Positions 17,088 to 26,821 of a DNA stretch of 64,000 nt are shown here, piece by piece. The translations under genes were made by a program, and so were the position numbers. The stretch covers positions 1,621,001-1,685,000 of the forward strand of contig NZ_WTYZ01000001.1 of NCBI RefSeq assembly GCF_009827455.1, given 5' to 3'. Origin of the DNA: Pontixanthobacter aestiaquae. GTDB taxonomy: Bacteria; Pseudomonadota; Alphaproteobacteria; Sphingomonadales; Sphingomonadaceae. The notes under the pieces were generated by a model. That model ran no database searches. It was not told the origin of the DNA and saw only the letters and a list, made by a program, of their open reading frames with translations. Every line of letters begins with the position of its first letter. The stretch's first letter is position 1.

Positions 17088-17882
17088 TCAGTCCTCGCGC
17101 GTCGCGATAGCATAAAGCGCGATTGCCGCTGCATTGGATACGTTGAGACTCTCGATGCTGCTGCTGATCGGCAGCTTGGCAAGGGCATCGCAATGTCCGG
17201 CAATATTGTGGCGCATGCCGTCGCCTTCTGCGCCCATGACCAATGCCACCGGCGTTGCAGGGAGGGCTTCGGCCAAAGTTGCCTCGGCTTCGCCTGCCAT
17301 GCCGATCCGCCAATATCCTGCCTCGGCCATTTGTTCCATTGCGCGGGCTAGGTTGACGACGCGGACCCACGGGACAGTTTCCAACGCGCCCGATGCAGAC
17401 TTTGCGACGACCCCGGATTCGGGCGGCGCATGGCGGTCTTGGGTTACGATAGCCGCAGCTCCAAAAGCCGCAGCCGACCGCAGGATCGCACCGACATTAT
17501 GCGGGTCTGTCACCTGATCGAGAACCAGCAAAGGCTTGCCGTCAGCGGTGGTCAGAACATCATCGAGGTGGATATCCTCAAGCGGTGCGCATTCAAGCAC
17601 CAGGCCCTGATGCGGCGTGTCCTTCGATACCAGCCGGCCAAGATCGGCAACTTCGGCATACTCGACCGGGAAATTATCGGGCAATTCGCCATCGAGCGAG
17701 GCGATGCCTTCGCGGGTCGCCCACAGCTTGTGGTGATTGCGGTCCGGGTTCTGCAAAGCAGCTTCGACGGCGTGCCGCCCCCAAAAGCGCACTTGACCAC
17801 TGCTGGCGCGCCCGCTGCCGCGTCCGCCTTGCATCCGGCCAGCGCGGCCTCTCAATGCACGTTTGCCGCCACCTTTGGCCAT
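17088..17882 (-). CDS. rlmB: 23S rRNA (guanosine-2'-O-)-methyltransferase RlmB
   Basis: The 264-residue SPOUT (TrmH) family protein has an RGxx-rich basic N-terminal tail, the substrate-binding domain with FWGRHAVEAALQNPDR, and the knotted methyltransferase domain: motif 1 DPHNVGAILRSAAAFG, motif 2 LVMGAEGDGM and motif 3 IPI-like LPISSSIESLNVSNAAAIALY. RlmB methylates G2251 in the P loop of 23S rRNA. An assignment to another TrmH-family enzyme is possible but less likely. The Gly/Arg-rich N-terminal tail (about 25 residues) is an extension relative to E. coli. Confidence 0.88.
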   Translation of the reverse strand: MAKGGGKRALRGRAGRMQGGRGSGRASSGQVRFWGRHAVEAALQNPDRNHHKLWATREGIASLDGELPDNFPVEYAEVADLGRLVSKDTPHQGLVLECAPLEDIHLDDVLTTADGKPLLVLDQVTDPHNVGAILRSAAAFGAAAIVTQDRHAPPESGVVAKSASGALETVPWVRVVNLARAMEQMAEAGYWRIGMAGEAEATLAEALPATPVALVMGAEGDGMRHNIAGHCDALAKLPISSSIESLNVSNAAAIALYAIATRED

Positions 17883-18047
17883 TGAACTATCCTAAATTGA
17901 GAACCGGAATGTGGTTGATTTTCGCGCCATGCCAGCAGGCCCATTGACAGGCAAGCGCAGCTTCGCCATTGGGGCGCCTCTCGGCAGGTTAGCTCATTGA
18001 TTTGAGATCACCAGCACGGCGGGAAATCCCGCCAGAGGCAAGCCAGT

Positions 18048-18133
18048 GGACAGGTGGCCGAGTGGTTAAAGGCAGCAGACTGTAAATCTGCCCGCGCAAG
18101 CGTACATAGGTTCGAATCCTATCCTGTCCACCA
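18048..18133 (+). tRNA. tRNA-Tyr (GTA)
   Basis: A class II tRNA of 86 nt. The acceptor GGACAGG (18048-18054) pairs with CCTGTCC (18123-18129), anticodon GTA lies at 18082-18084 in the loop CTGTAAA, a long variable arm follows, then TTCGAAT in the T arm. Discriminator A and CCA (18131-18133) are encoded. Confidence 0.97.
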
Positions 18134-18431
18134 CTTGCCATATCGCTGCATCGCCGCATATTTCCTCAAGTTCTTTATAGATTTGACCCCAAACTCCTTA
18201 CGGATTTGGCTCGCGTTGAGCGACAATGGCCGATAATACGCGCATAGGGACACGCAAACTGGTGCATTTTGGCCACTCAATTGCAAAGTTGCGCAAAAAA
18301 GTGATCTTATAACGTTGTGTGTCGCGGGGGCGATGTGCTTTACAGCTTTATTACATGGGTAAGACACGCACACGTGCTACCCCTGCTGGAGAAAGCGCTC
18401 AAAATAGGGCGCACGATAAAAAGGGAAGAGG

Positions 18432-21068
18432 ATGAAAAAAGCTCTACTGAGTTCGACGGCATTTGCGCTCGCTTTTGGCATGGCAGGAACTGCCCAAGCG
18501 CAGGACAATACCGATGGCGCGGAAGACGGTGCAGTTGATGAGGACGTGATCCTTGTCACCGCAACGCGCCGCGCAGAGGACGTCCAAGACATTCCAATCG
18601 CTGTCACAGCGGTCAGCCCGGTCCAACTTGAGCGCCAGGGCGTTGTCAACGTTCAGGAAATCACCAGCGTTTCGCCCAGTTTCTCGACTTCGAACGCGCA
18701 GACGTCATCTGGTTCGGTTGTCCTGCGTATTCGCGGTGTTGGTACTACATCGAATAATATCGGTTTTGAAAGCGCCGTGGGTATTTTCATTGACGGCGCG
18801 TATCAATCACGTCCCGGTATCGCGCTTTCAGAATTTGTCGACGTGGAGCGCGTCGAAGTTCTCCGCGGACCACAAGGTACTTTGTTTGGCCGCAACACAT
18901 CTGCCGGTGCGCTGAACATCACGAATGTTCGCCCCGATTTGTCAGAATTCGGTGGCTTTGCAAATGGCACTTATGGAAACCGCGATTTGGTTAGCGTCCA
19001 AGGTGCGGTCAACGTGCCAATCGTGCAGGACACAGTGGCGCTGCGCGTTACTGGCGCTTACCGTCAGAGAGACGGTTATGTCACCATTGTCGATGGTGCA
19101 GGGAATGAAATCGGCGAATCCAATGGCTCCGATCAGTTCCTTGTTCGCGGGCAAATTGGTTGGGAAACTGATAGCGGCATCCGCGGCCGAATTATCGCCG
19201 ATTATGCGGAAAGCAAGGCGCCATTTGGTGCAGCAATTGAGGTATTGAAGTCCGGTCTGGAAACATCTGGGTTGTTTGGACTAGTTGGCTTGGGCGCACG
19301 CGGGGGTATGGCTGGACCAACGGTCGCAACAAATCCGTTTGACCAACCGACTGCGGAAGCGGCAATCAATAACCGGATTGCAACCGCCAACTTCGAACCG
19401 ACAACACGATCCGACAACTGGGGCGTCACAGGTGAGATCGAAGTGCCGCTCGGGGACAGCGCGGACCTGATTTATATCGGGTCTTATCGTGAGTACTCTT
19501 CATTCGAAGCCTATGATTCTGATTTTTCCGGCCTTGACGTTTTCAATGTCGATGCCGGCATAACAGAGATCGACACAATGACGCACGAGCTGCGCGTTCA
19601 GGGTGATGCTTTTGGTGGTAGGCTTAGTTGGCTCGTGGGCGGATATTACTCGAAGGAAGATATTGCGGCTTCCACTTCATTCTCTCTAGGAGAGGATTAC
19701 GGTGAGCTCGTGGGGGCATTGTTCGTTGGCGGTACGGCCGGGCTGTCTCCTCCGTTCGGCGTATTTTTCAATTCTCCGCTGGTCCCTGATCCAACGAATC
19801 CCCTCACGTTTTTGACAGGGGCGGATCCTGCAGGCACGACTGCAACAAATAATTACGCTCAGAATAGCGAAAGCTGGTCGATCTTCACTCATAACACACT
19901 GGATATTACCGACCATCTCTCGCTTACGGTTGGATTGCGTTACTCCGACGAGAGCAAGACAGGCGGTTACCAGCAATCTGCAGTGAATAATCCGACATGT
20001 TTGGGCTTCTTTGCGGATGCAAATAATAACATGACTCCGGATGGCCTTGATCGGCTCGGCCAAGCTGTCGGTACAGCTAACCCTGCAGTTCCTGGTGCTC
20101 CGGCAAGTATTCCGGCGACCGTCGGTGCGCTTGCTCCCACGGCATTCGGTTTGAGCTGCTTTGCGTTTACCGCACCAGCAATCGGGTCCGACGCCAATCC
20201 GTTCCCGCTCCCACGTCCATTCAGCGGCGACTTCAACGATTCCGAGCTTATCTATACCGGTAAGCTTAGCTATTCGTTCGACGCCCCGGTGAATGTATAT
20301 GCCAGCTTTACTCACGGCTATAAATCGGGCGGTTTCAACCTCGACTCGACGGCTGCGTCGGGTGGTGCGGATCCAAGATTCTTGTCTGAAACGGTCGATG
20401 CATATGAGGTCGGTCTGAAAGCACGCTTGCTTGATCGCGCTGTTACGCTGAACATCGCGGCCTTCCGTGAAGAATTCCAGAACTTCCAGGTTCTCGAATT
20501 CACCGGGGCGCAGTTCCAGACCTTCAACGTTCCTAAGGCTAACTCGACTGGTCTTGAGGTAGAGACTGTTATCCGCCCTAGCGACAATCTGACGATCAAC
20601 AGCGGTGTGACGTACACGCGCGCTCGCTATCCGCAGGATTGTGCTGGCACACAGACGGCAAACAATGTTGTTGCACTATGCGGTAACTCGCTGACCAATG
20701 CGCCGGAAATCGTGGCCATCATGGGGGCAACCTATGAGCGCGATCTGGGTAGTTATCTCGACTTCTTCTTGACGGGCCAAATTCGTTTCGAAGACGATCG
20801 CCGGACCTCGACCCAGGCGTTTGACCCGGCCGATCTTGCCAACCCTGTACTTGTTCCGTTCGATGTCCAGGACAGCAACACCAAGATCAACCTGCGCGCC
20901 GGCATCGGTGCCCAGGATGATAGCTGGGCGATCGAAGCGTTCGCAACCAACCTGACGAACCAAGTCACGCGCGGGGTTACGTTCAACACTGTGCTGCGCT
21001 CCGGTTCGCGGTCGGCGTTCCCACAGGAACCGCGTAGCTACGGCATTACCTTGCGTTCGCAGTTCTAA
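18432..21068 (+). CDS. TonB-dependent outer-membrane receptor
   Basis: The 878-residue product has a signal peptide (cleavage near 24, AQAQ-D), a TonB-box-like EDVILVTATR close to residue 38, a plug domain (PIAVTAVSPVQLERQGVVNVQEI.. to LFGRNTSAGALNI) and a long beta barrel that ends in an aromatic strand (RSYGITLRSQF). It imports an unknown substrate across the outer membrane with energy from TonB. Neighbours give no hint: a tRNA lies before it and lipid genes after it. Sphingomonads have many such receptors. It stands alone between a roughly 300-bp leader and a strong terminator. Confidence 0.93.
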   Translation: MKKALLSSTAFALAFGMAGTAQAQDNTDGAEDGAVDEDVILVTATRRAEDVQDIPIAVTAVSPVQLERQGVVNVQEITSVSPSFSTSNAQTSSGSVVLRIRGVGTTSNNIGFESAVGIFIDGAYQSRPGIALSEFVDVERVEVLRGPQGTLFGRNTSAGALNITNVRPDLSEFGGFANGTYGNRDLVSVQGAVNVPIVQDTVALRVTGAYRQRDGYVTIVDGAGNEIGESNGSDQFLVRGQIGWETDSGIRGRIIADYAESKAPFGAAIEVLKSGLETSGLFGLVGLGARGGMAGPTVATNPFDQPTAEAAINNRIATANFEPTTRSDNWGVTGEIEVPLGDSADLIYIGSYREYSSFEAYDSDFSGLDVFNVDAGITEIDTMTHELRVQGDAFGGRLSWLVGGYYSKEDIAASTSFSLGEDYGELVGALFVGGTAGLSPPFGVFFNSPLVPDPTNPLTFLTGADPAGTTATNNYAQNSESWSIFTHNTLDITDHLSLTVGLRYSDESKTGGYQQSAVNNPTCLGFFADANNNMTPDGLDRLGQAVGTANPAVPGAPASIPATVGALAPTAFGLSCFAFTAPAIGSDANPFPLPRPFSGDFNDSELIYTGKLSYSFDAPVNVYASFTHGYKSGGFNLDSTAASGGADPRFLSETVDAYEVGLKARLLDRAVTLNIAAFREEFQNFQVLEFTGAQFQTFNVPKANSTGLEVETVIRPSDNLTINSGVTYTRARYPQDCAGTQTANNVVALCGNSLTNAPEIVAIMGATYERDLGSYLDFFLTGQIRFEDDRRTSTQAFDPADLANPVLVPFDVQDSNTKINLRAGIGAQDDSWAIEAFATNLTNQVTRGVTFNTVLRSGSRSAFPQEPRSYGITLRSQF

Positions 21069-21090
21069 GCTTCCCGCTAACAAATACGGG

Positions 21091-21128
21091 AAGGGCCGCT
21101 TGCTTCGTGCAGGCGGCCCTTTCTTTTT
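21091..21128 (+). terminator. rho-independent terminator of the TonB-dependent receptor gene
   Basis: AGGGCCGCTTGC (21092-21103) pairs with GCAGGCGGCCCT (21109-21120) over 12 bp with one T-G pair and a TTCGT loop, followed by TTCTTTTT. It starts about 22 bp after the stop codon. Confidence 0.92.
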
Positions 21129-21187
21129 GCGCGGTTGTGATTGGCGAGAGTCTTGCCCCGCGCGGTGGCTGGCATTAGCTAGGCTGC

Positions 21188-22318
21188 ATGAAAGCAACGC
21201 ATAAACCCGTCATTTCCTCCACCGGCCTGTTCACACCGGTACAGAGCATTTCCAACGCAGAGCTGGTCGATAGCTTCAACGCTTACGTCGCCAAGTTTAA
21301 CGCCGACAACGCCGATGCGATCGCGGCGGGCGAAGCGGAGGCGCTTGCACCAAGTTCGGTCGAGTTTATCGAAAAAGCCAGTGGTATCAAAGCCCGCCAT
21401 GTGATGGCGAAAGAGCCGGTGCTCGACATTGACACGATGGCACCGCGCTGGCCTGAACGCAGCAATGACGAATTGTCGATGATGGCGGAGATCGGCGTGA
21501 AAGCAGCCAGGCAAGCGCTTGAGACGGCTGGCCGCGATGTCGAAGATGTGGACGCAGTCCTGTGCGCAGCATCGAATATGGAGCGCGGTTATCCGGCGAT
21601 GGCTATCGAAATCCAGCAGGCGCTGGGCATCGATGGTTTCGGTTTAGACATGAATGTCGCGTGTTCTTCGGCGACTTTCGGTATTCAAACGGCTGCTGAT
21701 TATATCCGCGCGGGCAATGCCAAATCGGTGTTGGTGGTCAGCCCCGAAATTACCAGCGGGCATCTGAACTGGCGGGACCGTGACAGTCACTTCATTTTCG
21801 GTGATGTCGCGACGGCTGTTTTGGTTGAAGATGCAGCGATTGCCCCGGCGGCGCATTGGGATATTCTGGGCACCAAGCTCAAAACTGTATTCTCCAACAA
21901 TATCCGCAACAATTTCGGCTTCCTCAATCGTGCGAGCCCGGAAGGCGAGGGCAAGGCTGACAAGCTGTTCGTACAGGAAGGGCGTAAGGTCTTTAAAGAG
22001 GTCGTGCCGATGGTCGCGAGCATGATCATCGAGGAGGCCGACCGGTTGGGTGTCGATCGCGAGTCTATCCGGCGTCTATGGCTGCACCAGGCCAATACCG
22101 GAATGAATCGGCTTATTGCGCAGCGTGTGCTGGGCCATGAAGCGAATGACGATGAGAGCCCGACCGTGCTCGATACGTATGGCAATACCTCTAGCGCCGG
22201 TTCGATCATCGCATTTCACCTGCACAGTAAGGATTTGAAAGCGAACGATACTGGCCTGATTTGCAGCTTCGGTGCGGGGTACTCCGCCGGAACAGTGTTT
22301 GTGCGTAAGGTGAATTGA
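21188..22318 (+). CDS. beta-ketoacyl-ACP synthase III-like (KAS III family)
   Basis: The 376-residue thiolase-fold enzyme has the FabH-type catalytic triad C159 (NVACSSATF), H300 (LWLHQAN) and N333 (YGNTSSAG). It carries the family glycines near the end (CSFGAGYSAG). It is about 50 residues longer than E. coli FabH, with an insertion near residues 30-65, and belongs to the longer clade usually annotated as FabH in alphaproteobacteria. It would condense an acyl-CoA primer with malonyl-ACP to start a fatty acid, but the starter unit is unknown. It is followed by psd-pssA, which supports a lipid role. Confidence 0.82.
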   Translation: MKATHKPVISSTGLFTPVQSISNAELVDSFNAYVAKFNADNADAIAAGEAEALAPSSVEFIEKASGIKARHVMAKEPVLDIDTMAPRWPERSNDELSMMAEIGVKAARQALETAGRDVEDVDAVLCAASNMERGYPAMAIEIQQALGIDGFGLDMNVACSSATFGIQTAADYIRAGNAKSVLVVSPEITSGHLNWRDRDSHFIFGDVATAVLVEDAAIAPAAHWDILGTKLKTVFSNNIRNNFGFLNRASPEGEGKADKLFVQEGRKVFKEVVPMVASMIIEEADRLGVDRESIRRLWLHQANTGMNRLIAQRVLGHEANDDESPTVLDTYGNTSSAGSIIAFHLHSKDLKANDTGLICSFGAGYSAGTVFVRKVN

Positions 22319-22360
22319 GCATTCGCAAGGCGGCTTGTTCGCAGCGATGCAACCGCCTAG

Positions 22361-23122
22361 ATGAACGCTATGGCAGGTGAAATTCTCGACAATCAGGGAC
22401 GCGGTGAAGCGAGCTGGCAATGGCCATCGATTCATCCCGAGGGACGCAAATTTGGCGTCGCCGCAGCGGGTATCGCACTCGTTACAATATTCCTTTTCGA
22501 TCTTGAACTGATCGGTTGGCCATTATTGGCTCTGGCGGGCGGTATTTTCGCGTTCTTTCGCGATCCGGAGAGGGTCGTGCCGCAAGATGACAATGCTATT
22601 GTCGCTCCCGCTGATGGCTTGGTCACTCAAATTGCCACAGTGGAGCCACCGGCTGAGCTAGTGGGCGATGACGGGACGGGGCAGGTTGGCCTACCCGCAG
22701 GATCTGTAACGCGCATCTCGATATTTATGAGCGTGTTCGACGTTCACATTAACCGGACTCCGATTGGCGGCCTGGTAAAGCGGCTCGTTTATATGCCCGG
22801 CAAGTTTATGAGCGCAGACCTAGACAAGGCGAGCGAAGAGAATGAGCGGCAGCATATTCTGATTGAGCGCACAGACGGGATGCTGATCGGCTTTACCCAG
22901 ATTGCGGGTTTGGTCGCGCGGCGGATTATTCCGTTTGTGAAACCGGGCGATATTGTCGCGACCGGGCAGCGTGTCGGGCTGATCCGCTTCGGAAGCCGGG
23001 TCGACGTCTATTTACCTGCCGGTACTGCTTCCAAAGTGCTGCTTGGGCAAAAGGCCATTGCAGGCGAAACTGTACTGGCGGAATTAGGACAACAGACCCT
23101 TATTGAAGGTGTTGCACAATGA
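22361..23122 (+). CDS. psd: phosphatidylserine decarboxylase, short (archaeal/alphaproteobacterial) type
   Basis: The 253-residue proenzyme has two N-terminal transmembrane segments (about 33-68), the active-site region with [11 protein letters not shown] and the self-cleavage site FGS-R with S212 as the future pyruvoyl group. It decarboxylates phosphatidylserine to phosphatidylethanolamine on the inner membrane. Start at 22361 or at the ATG at 22370 is equally possible. It overlaps pssA by four bases (ATGA), so synthesis and decarboxylation of phosphatidylserine are encoded on one transcript. Confidence 0.92.
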   Translation: MNAMAGEILDNQGRGEASWQWPSIHPEGRKFGVAAAGIALVTIFLFDLELIGWPLLALAGGIFAFFRDPERVVPQDDNAIVAPADGLVTQIATVEPPAELVGDDGTGQVGLPAGSVTRISIFMSVFDVHINRTPIGGLVKRLVYMPGKFMSADLDKASEENERQHILIERTDGMLIGFTQIAGLVARRIIPFVKPGDIVATGQRVGLIRFGSRVDVYLPAGTASKVLLGQKAIAGETVLAELGQQTLIEGVAQ

Positions 23123-23934
23123 GTGATGATCGCCCGCGTATCGGCCCGAAATCGGCAGAGGATGAACCCATTGAGACCGGCCGGTCTAACAAGGGGCTTG
23201 CACTGCGCACCGTTGTCCCCAACGCGATAACAGCTGCCGCACTATGCTCCGGACTGACCGGCATCAAATTTGCGATTTCAGGGAATTGGTCTCTGGCCGT
23301 GTTTGCTATCATTCTCGCTGGTGTTCTCGATGGCATCGACGGCCGGATTGCACGGCTTCTCAAAGGTCAGTCGCGGTTTGGGGCCGAACTAGACAGCCTT
23401 GCGGATTCGCTATCCTTCGGAATGGCACCAGCGATCATTTTCTATCTGTGGACGCTGCAGGATCTCCCGCGATTGGGCTGGTTCGCTTCGCTCGCATTCG
23501 CGATCTGCTGCGCATTGCGCCTCGCGCGGTTCAATGCGCAGATCGACACCGACGAGCAGCCGCATAAATCGGCAGGCTTTTTAACGGGCATTCCCGCGCC
23601 AGTGGGGGCCGGGCTGGCGTTCCTGCCGTTCTATCTTTGGATGGCGACAGGACTGGAAGAATTCCGTCTGCCATGGGTCAATGCCATATGGATGGTCGTG
23701 ATCGCATTTTTGATGATTTCCAATATCGCAACGCTTAGCTGGACCTCGCTCAGGCCGCGACGCCAGTTTCGTCTGGAAGTGATTGCCTTTGTCGGACTAC
23801 TTTTTGCCGCGATGTTGCTGGAGCCATGGTGGACAATTGCAACCATATCGATCGGCTATCTGGCACTCATGCCGTGGGGACTGGTCCGTTACAGCAGGAT
23901 CAGGCGGCAGCGCGCAGCGGACGCACAAACCTAG
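23119..23934 (+). CDS. pssA: CDP-diacylglycerol--serine O-phosphatidyltransferase
   Basis: The 271-residue integral membrane enzyme has the CDP-alcohol phosphotransferase signature [20 protein letters not shown] with the three Asp residues (DGxxxR, GxxxD, xxxD) in the order typical of type II PssA, and about eight transmembrane helices. It joins CDP-diacylglycerol and serine to make phosphatidylserine, the substrate of the preceding psd product. The last 35 bp overlap the convergent small membrane-protein gene. Confidence 0.92.
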   Translation: MSDDRPRIGPKSAEDEPIETGRSNKGLALRTVVPNAITAAALCSGLTGIKFAISGNWSLAVFAIILAGVLDGIDGRIARLLKGQSRFGAELDSLADSLSFGMAPAIIFYLWTLQDLPRLGWFASLAFAICCALRLARFNAQIDTDEQPHKSAGFLTGIPAPVGAGLAFLPFYLWMATGLEEFRLPWVNAIWMVVIAFLMISNIATLSWTSLRPRRQFRLEVIAFVGLLFAAMLLEPWWTIATISIGYLALMPWGLVRYSRIRRQRAADAQT

Positions 23935-24148
23935 GGTAGCCGCAATGCTCAACACGCTGGCGTGTAATCACCATGTTTGGGCGCACGGATGAAGCTTGCA
24001 CCATTCCGGCATCTTCCAGTTTCTCCAGCTTCACGGCGCGGCGCAACTGTTTGAAAGCGCGCACGCCGCGAATGAAGCTGTCACTGAGAGATATAACGAC
24101 GACAGCCGCCGTGATGGAAAATAGAGAAATCAAAGCAAAAGCGAGCAT
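23900..24148 (-). CDS. small membrane protein, function unknown
   Basis: An 82-residue product from the ATG at 24148-24146, preceded by AGGAC eight bases upstream. The first 25 residues form one transmembrane helix (FALISLFSITAAVVVISL); the rest is basic and soluble (KQLRRAVKLEKLEDAG) with one cysteine. A longer frame upstream is not membrane-like and is left out. It is convergent with pssA and overlaps its last 35 bp. No named family recognised; a related small protein could be encoded in other Erythrobacteraceae. Confidence 0.6.
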   Translation of the reverse strand: MLAFALISLFSITAAVVVISLSDSFIRGVRAFKQLRRAVKLEKLEDAGMVQASSVRPNMVITRQRVEHCGYPRFVRPLRAAA

Positions 24149-24493
24149 TCTTGTGTGTCCTAATCTTTTGCACAGCTGCCTGTTGGCATGCTGTGGATAA
24201 ACCGAGTACGCTTCGACAACGGATTTGGTTTCACATTTAGTCCGTTGAATCCGAATGTTCACTATATGTTCCAATCGGTCAAGCACTAATTTACCTCGGC
24301 AGGGGGCGAATTGTGATTTCTGGCTGGATTTTCTGATTTCGCCCCGCTAGGGGGCCGCATCCGCATAGACGACGGTCGAATCATCGGCCGTTCGGAAAGG
24401 CGGAAATTCACATGGGAAGTACACATACCGGTGCCATTGCGGGATCTCCGCTCGGTTCCAGCTTCCCAGAGGAACAACCGGAAGGAATTACTT
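24149..24493 (+). promoter_or_regulatory. rpsB leader and divergent promoter region
   Basis: No gene is seen in these 345 bp. The right part should be the rpsB 5-prime UTR. It holds a GGGGCGAA (24303-24310) / TTCGCCCC (24338-24345) pair with a 27-base interior, then a second GC-rich run (GCTAGGGGGCC). The GGAAGGAA at 24480-24487 is the likely rpsB ribosome-binding site. A hairpin in this place could be the target of S2 autoregulation, but that is inference. Confidence 0.4.
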
Positions 24494-25237
24494 ATGGCGG
24501 CACCTACCGTCTCAATGCAGCAATTGATCGAGGCCGGCGCACATTTCGGCCACCAGACCCACCGCTGGAACCCGCGCATGAAGCCGTATATTTTCGGCGC
24601 GCGTAACGGTGTTCACATTATTGACTTGTCGCAGACTGTGCCTTTGTTCGCACGTGCGCTCGACTTTGTTGAATCGACTGTCCGTTCGGGCGGTAAGGTT
24701 CTGTTCGTTGGTACCAAGCGTCAGGCGCAAGAGCCGATCGCAGAAGCTGCCAGGGCTTCGGGTCAGCACTTCGTCAACCACCGTTGGCTCGGCGGAATGC
24801 TGACCAACTGGAAGACTATCAGCCAGTCGATCAAGCGCCTCAAGAACCTCGAAGAGCAGCTTTCGGGCGAGACTTCGGGTCTGACCAAGAAAGAAGTTCT
24901 GCAGCTGACGCGTGAGCGTGACAAATTGGAACTCTCGCTTGGCGGTATTCGCGACATGAACGGCATCCCTGATGTCATGTTCGTGATCGACGCCAACAAG
25001 GAAGAGCTGGCGATTAAAGAAGCCAACGTTCTGGGTATTCCGGTTGTTGCCGTGCTCGACACCAATGTCGATCCGTCGGGCATCGCATTCCCGGTTCCGG
25101 CCAATGACGACGCAAGCCGCGCAGTGCGCATGTATTGCGACGCGATTGCTGAAGCAGCCGTATCGGGCAAGGGCGGCAAAGTTGCTGACTCGGGTGTCGA
25201 TGTTGGCGCAATGGCCGAGCCTCCGGTTGAAGCCTAA
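24494..25237 (+). CDS. rpsB: 30S ribosomal protein S2
   Basis: The 247-residue product begins at 24494 ([20 protein letters not shown]), preceded by a good GGAAGGAA site. An ATG in frame 63 bases upstream is not supported. The conserved S2 motifs [28 protein letters not shown] and [14 protein letters not shown] are present, as is the [12 protein letters not shown] segment. It binds the head of the 30S subunit with S1. It is followed by tsf, as in nearly all bacteria. Confidence 0.97.
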   Translation: MAAPTVSMQQLIEAGAHFGHQTHRWNPRMKPYIFGARNGVHIIDLSQTVPLFARALDFVESTVRSGGKVLFVGTKRQAQEPIAEAARASGQHFVNHRWLGGMLTNWKTISQSIKRLKNLEEQLSGETSGLTKKEVLQLTRERDKLELSLGGIRDMNGIPDVMFVIDANKEELAIKEANVLGIPVVAVLDTNVDPSGIAFPVPANDDASRAVRMYCDAIAEAAVSGKGGKVADSGVDVGAMAEPPVEA

Positions 25238-25362
25238 CTCTTAAGCCACAATATCAGCGTCACATTCACGTAATGGACGCGAACTAGCGCGCCGGAACTC
25301 CCACCGATTGGGCCACTCGATGAGTGGTTTCCGGCGGCGCATATTTTTGAAAGGACAAAGCA

Positions 25363-26301
25363 ATGGCTGGAATTTCAGTCGCTGACGTTAAAACACTGCG
25401 CGAGAAAACCGGCGCGGGCATGATGGACGCCAAGAAAGCGCTGACCGAAGCTGGCGGCGATATCGAAGCCGCGGTTGACGCGTTGCGCGCCAAAGGCCTC
25501 GCTACCGCACAGAAGAAGTCGAGCCGTACGGCTGCAGAGGGCCTCGTCGGCGTTGCTGTCGCCAATGACTCTGGGGCAACCAAAGGCGTTGCCGTTGAAG
25601 TGAACTCGGAAACAGACTTCGTTGCGAAGAACGAACAGTTTCAGGACTTCGTGCGCAACACCACCACTGCTGCGCTCGGCGTGGATGGTGATGATGTCGA
25701 AGCTCTCAAAGCAGCGGCCTATCCCGGTGGCGGCACCGTCGGCGACAAACTGACCGACAACATCGCGACTATCGGTGAGAACCAGCAAGTTCGCCGCATG
25801 AAGACCGTTTCGGTCGAAAACGGCGTTGTCGTTCCTTACGTTCACAATGCCGCGGCTGACGGCCTCGGCAAAATCGGCGTTCTGGTTGCTCTCGAAAGCG
25901 AAGCTGGTGAAGATGTTCTTGCTCCGCTGGGCAAGCAACTCGCCATGCATATCGCAGCGGCATTCCCGCAAGCGCTGAACGCCGACGGTCTCGACGCAGA
26001 AATGCTCGACCGTGAGCGTGCAATCGCGGCTGAGAAAGCTGCCGAAAGCGGAAAGCCTGAGAATGTCCAAGAAAAGATGGTCGAAGGCGCGGTGAAGAAA
26101 TTCGCCAAGGAAAACGCGCTGCTCAGCCAGCTGTTCGTGATGGACAACAAAACCTCGATTGCAGACGTTGTTGCCAAAGCTGGCAAAGACGCGGGCAAGG
26201 AAATCGTTCTCAAGGACTATGTCCGCTTCCAACTCGGCGAAGGCATCGAGAAAGAAGAAAGCGATTTCGCTGCAGAGGTTGCTGCTGCTGTTGGCGGGTA
26301 A
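25363..26301 (+). CDS. tsf: elongation factor Ts
   Basis: The 312-residue product has the N-terminal UBA-like domain ([24 protein letters not shown]), the [10 protein letters not shown] motif that contacts EF-Tu, the coiled-coil domain and a C-terminal helical module. It exchanges GDP for GTP on EF-Tu. The start is preceded by GAAAGGAC. It is normally followed by pyrH, but here by a palindromic repeat and three unrelated genes. Confidence 0.97.
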   Translation: MAGISVADVKTLREKTGAGMMDAKKALTEAGGDIEAAVDALRAKGLATAQKKSSRTAAEGLVGVAVANDSGATKGVAVEVNSETDFVAKNEQFQDFVRNTTTAALGVDGDDVEALKAAAYPGGGTVGDKLTDNIATIGENQQVRRMKTVSVENGVVVPYVHNAAADGLGKIGVLVALESEAGEDVLAPLGKQLAMHIAAAFPQALNADGLDAEMLDRERAIAAEKAAESGKPENVQEKMVEGAVKKFAKENALLSQLFVMDNKTSIADVVAKAGKDAGKEIVLKDYVRFQLGEGIEKEESDFAAEVAAAVGG

Positions 26302-26313
26302 CAAGCTGAACTC

Positions 26314-26414
26314 GTCATTCCCGCGCAGGCGGGGAAGCGGAGCTGTCCATAGGACAATCCAGAATGGCGAGTGCTGAGCGTTAGGCCCTGGATCCCCGCT
26401 TTCGCGGGGATGAC
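26314..26414. repeat. palindromic dispersed repeat after tsf (about 100 bp)
   Basis: GTCATTCCCGCG (26314-26325) and CGCGGGGATGAC (26403-26414) are inverted ends with one mismatch, and the interior holds more pairing (CCCCGCTTTCGCGGGG). It resembles the REP-like elements common between genes of sphingomonads and may end the rpsB-tsf transcript. Confidence 0.75.
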
Positions 26415-26821
26415 GACAGGATAATTACGGCCGTCGGACCTTCTAGGTTCGGCGGCCGAATTGTATTTGCTGCCCGAGTCGACCCGTCGAAATTAGCGAA
26501 ACTTGCCCGAGTGAGACATCAAAGCACAATTTTCCGGTCGGTTGGTGCTGAATTCAATTTTCAAAGAGCCGGATCCGAAGCTAGCAGGTGATTGTGATGT
26601 AGGAAAATAGGCCCATTTCTGCGGTCCGTCACAATTGGCGTAGAGCCGAATGATTCAATAGCTGAATGTCCGCCATCGACCCAATTGCGGACTTTCACTA
26701 CCAATGCGAGACTTCCTCTTTGCGTACATTTACGCTGAGGGGTCTTTTGCCCGCAGGTGGACAAAGGCAACTGTGTTATCTTGTTAGAGGCTCTTGTGCC
26801 GTCGCCAAGGAAAGATTTCGG
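26415..26821. other. intergenic region without a recognisable gene
   Basis: About 400 bp between the repeat and the convergent hydrolase gene, lower in GC than the flanks. Short open frames on both strands lack ribosome-binding sites and protein-like composition. I see no RNA gene or clear promoter. Confidence 0.5.

Noticed and set aside
18281-18313. Promoter boxes for the TonB-dependent receptor (TTGCAA or TTGCGC with TATAAC)
   Set aside because: Spacings of about 21 and 13 bp do not fit a housekeeping promoter.
26561-26770. 69-codon minus-strand frame in the spacer before the serine hydrolase
   Set aside because: No ribosome-binding site or recognisable domain; the composition looks like chance.
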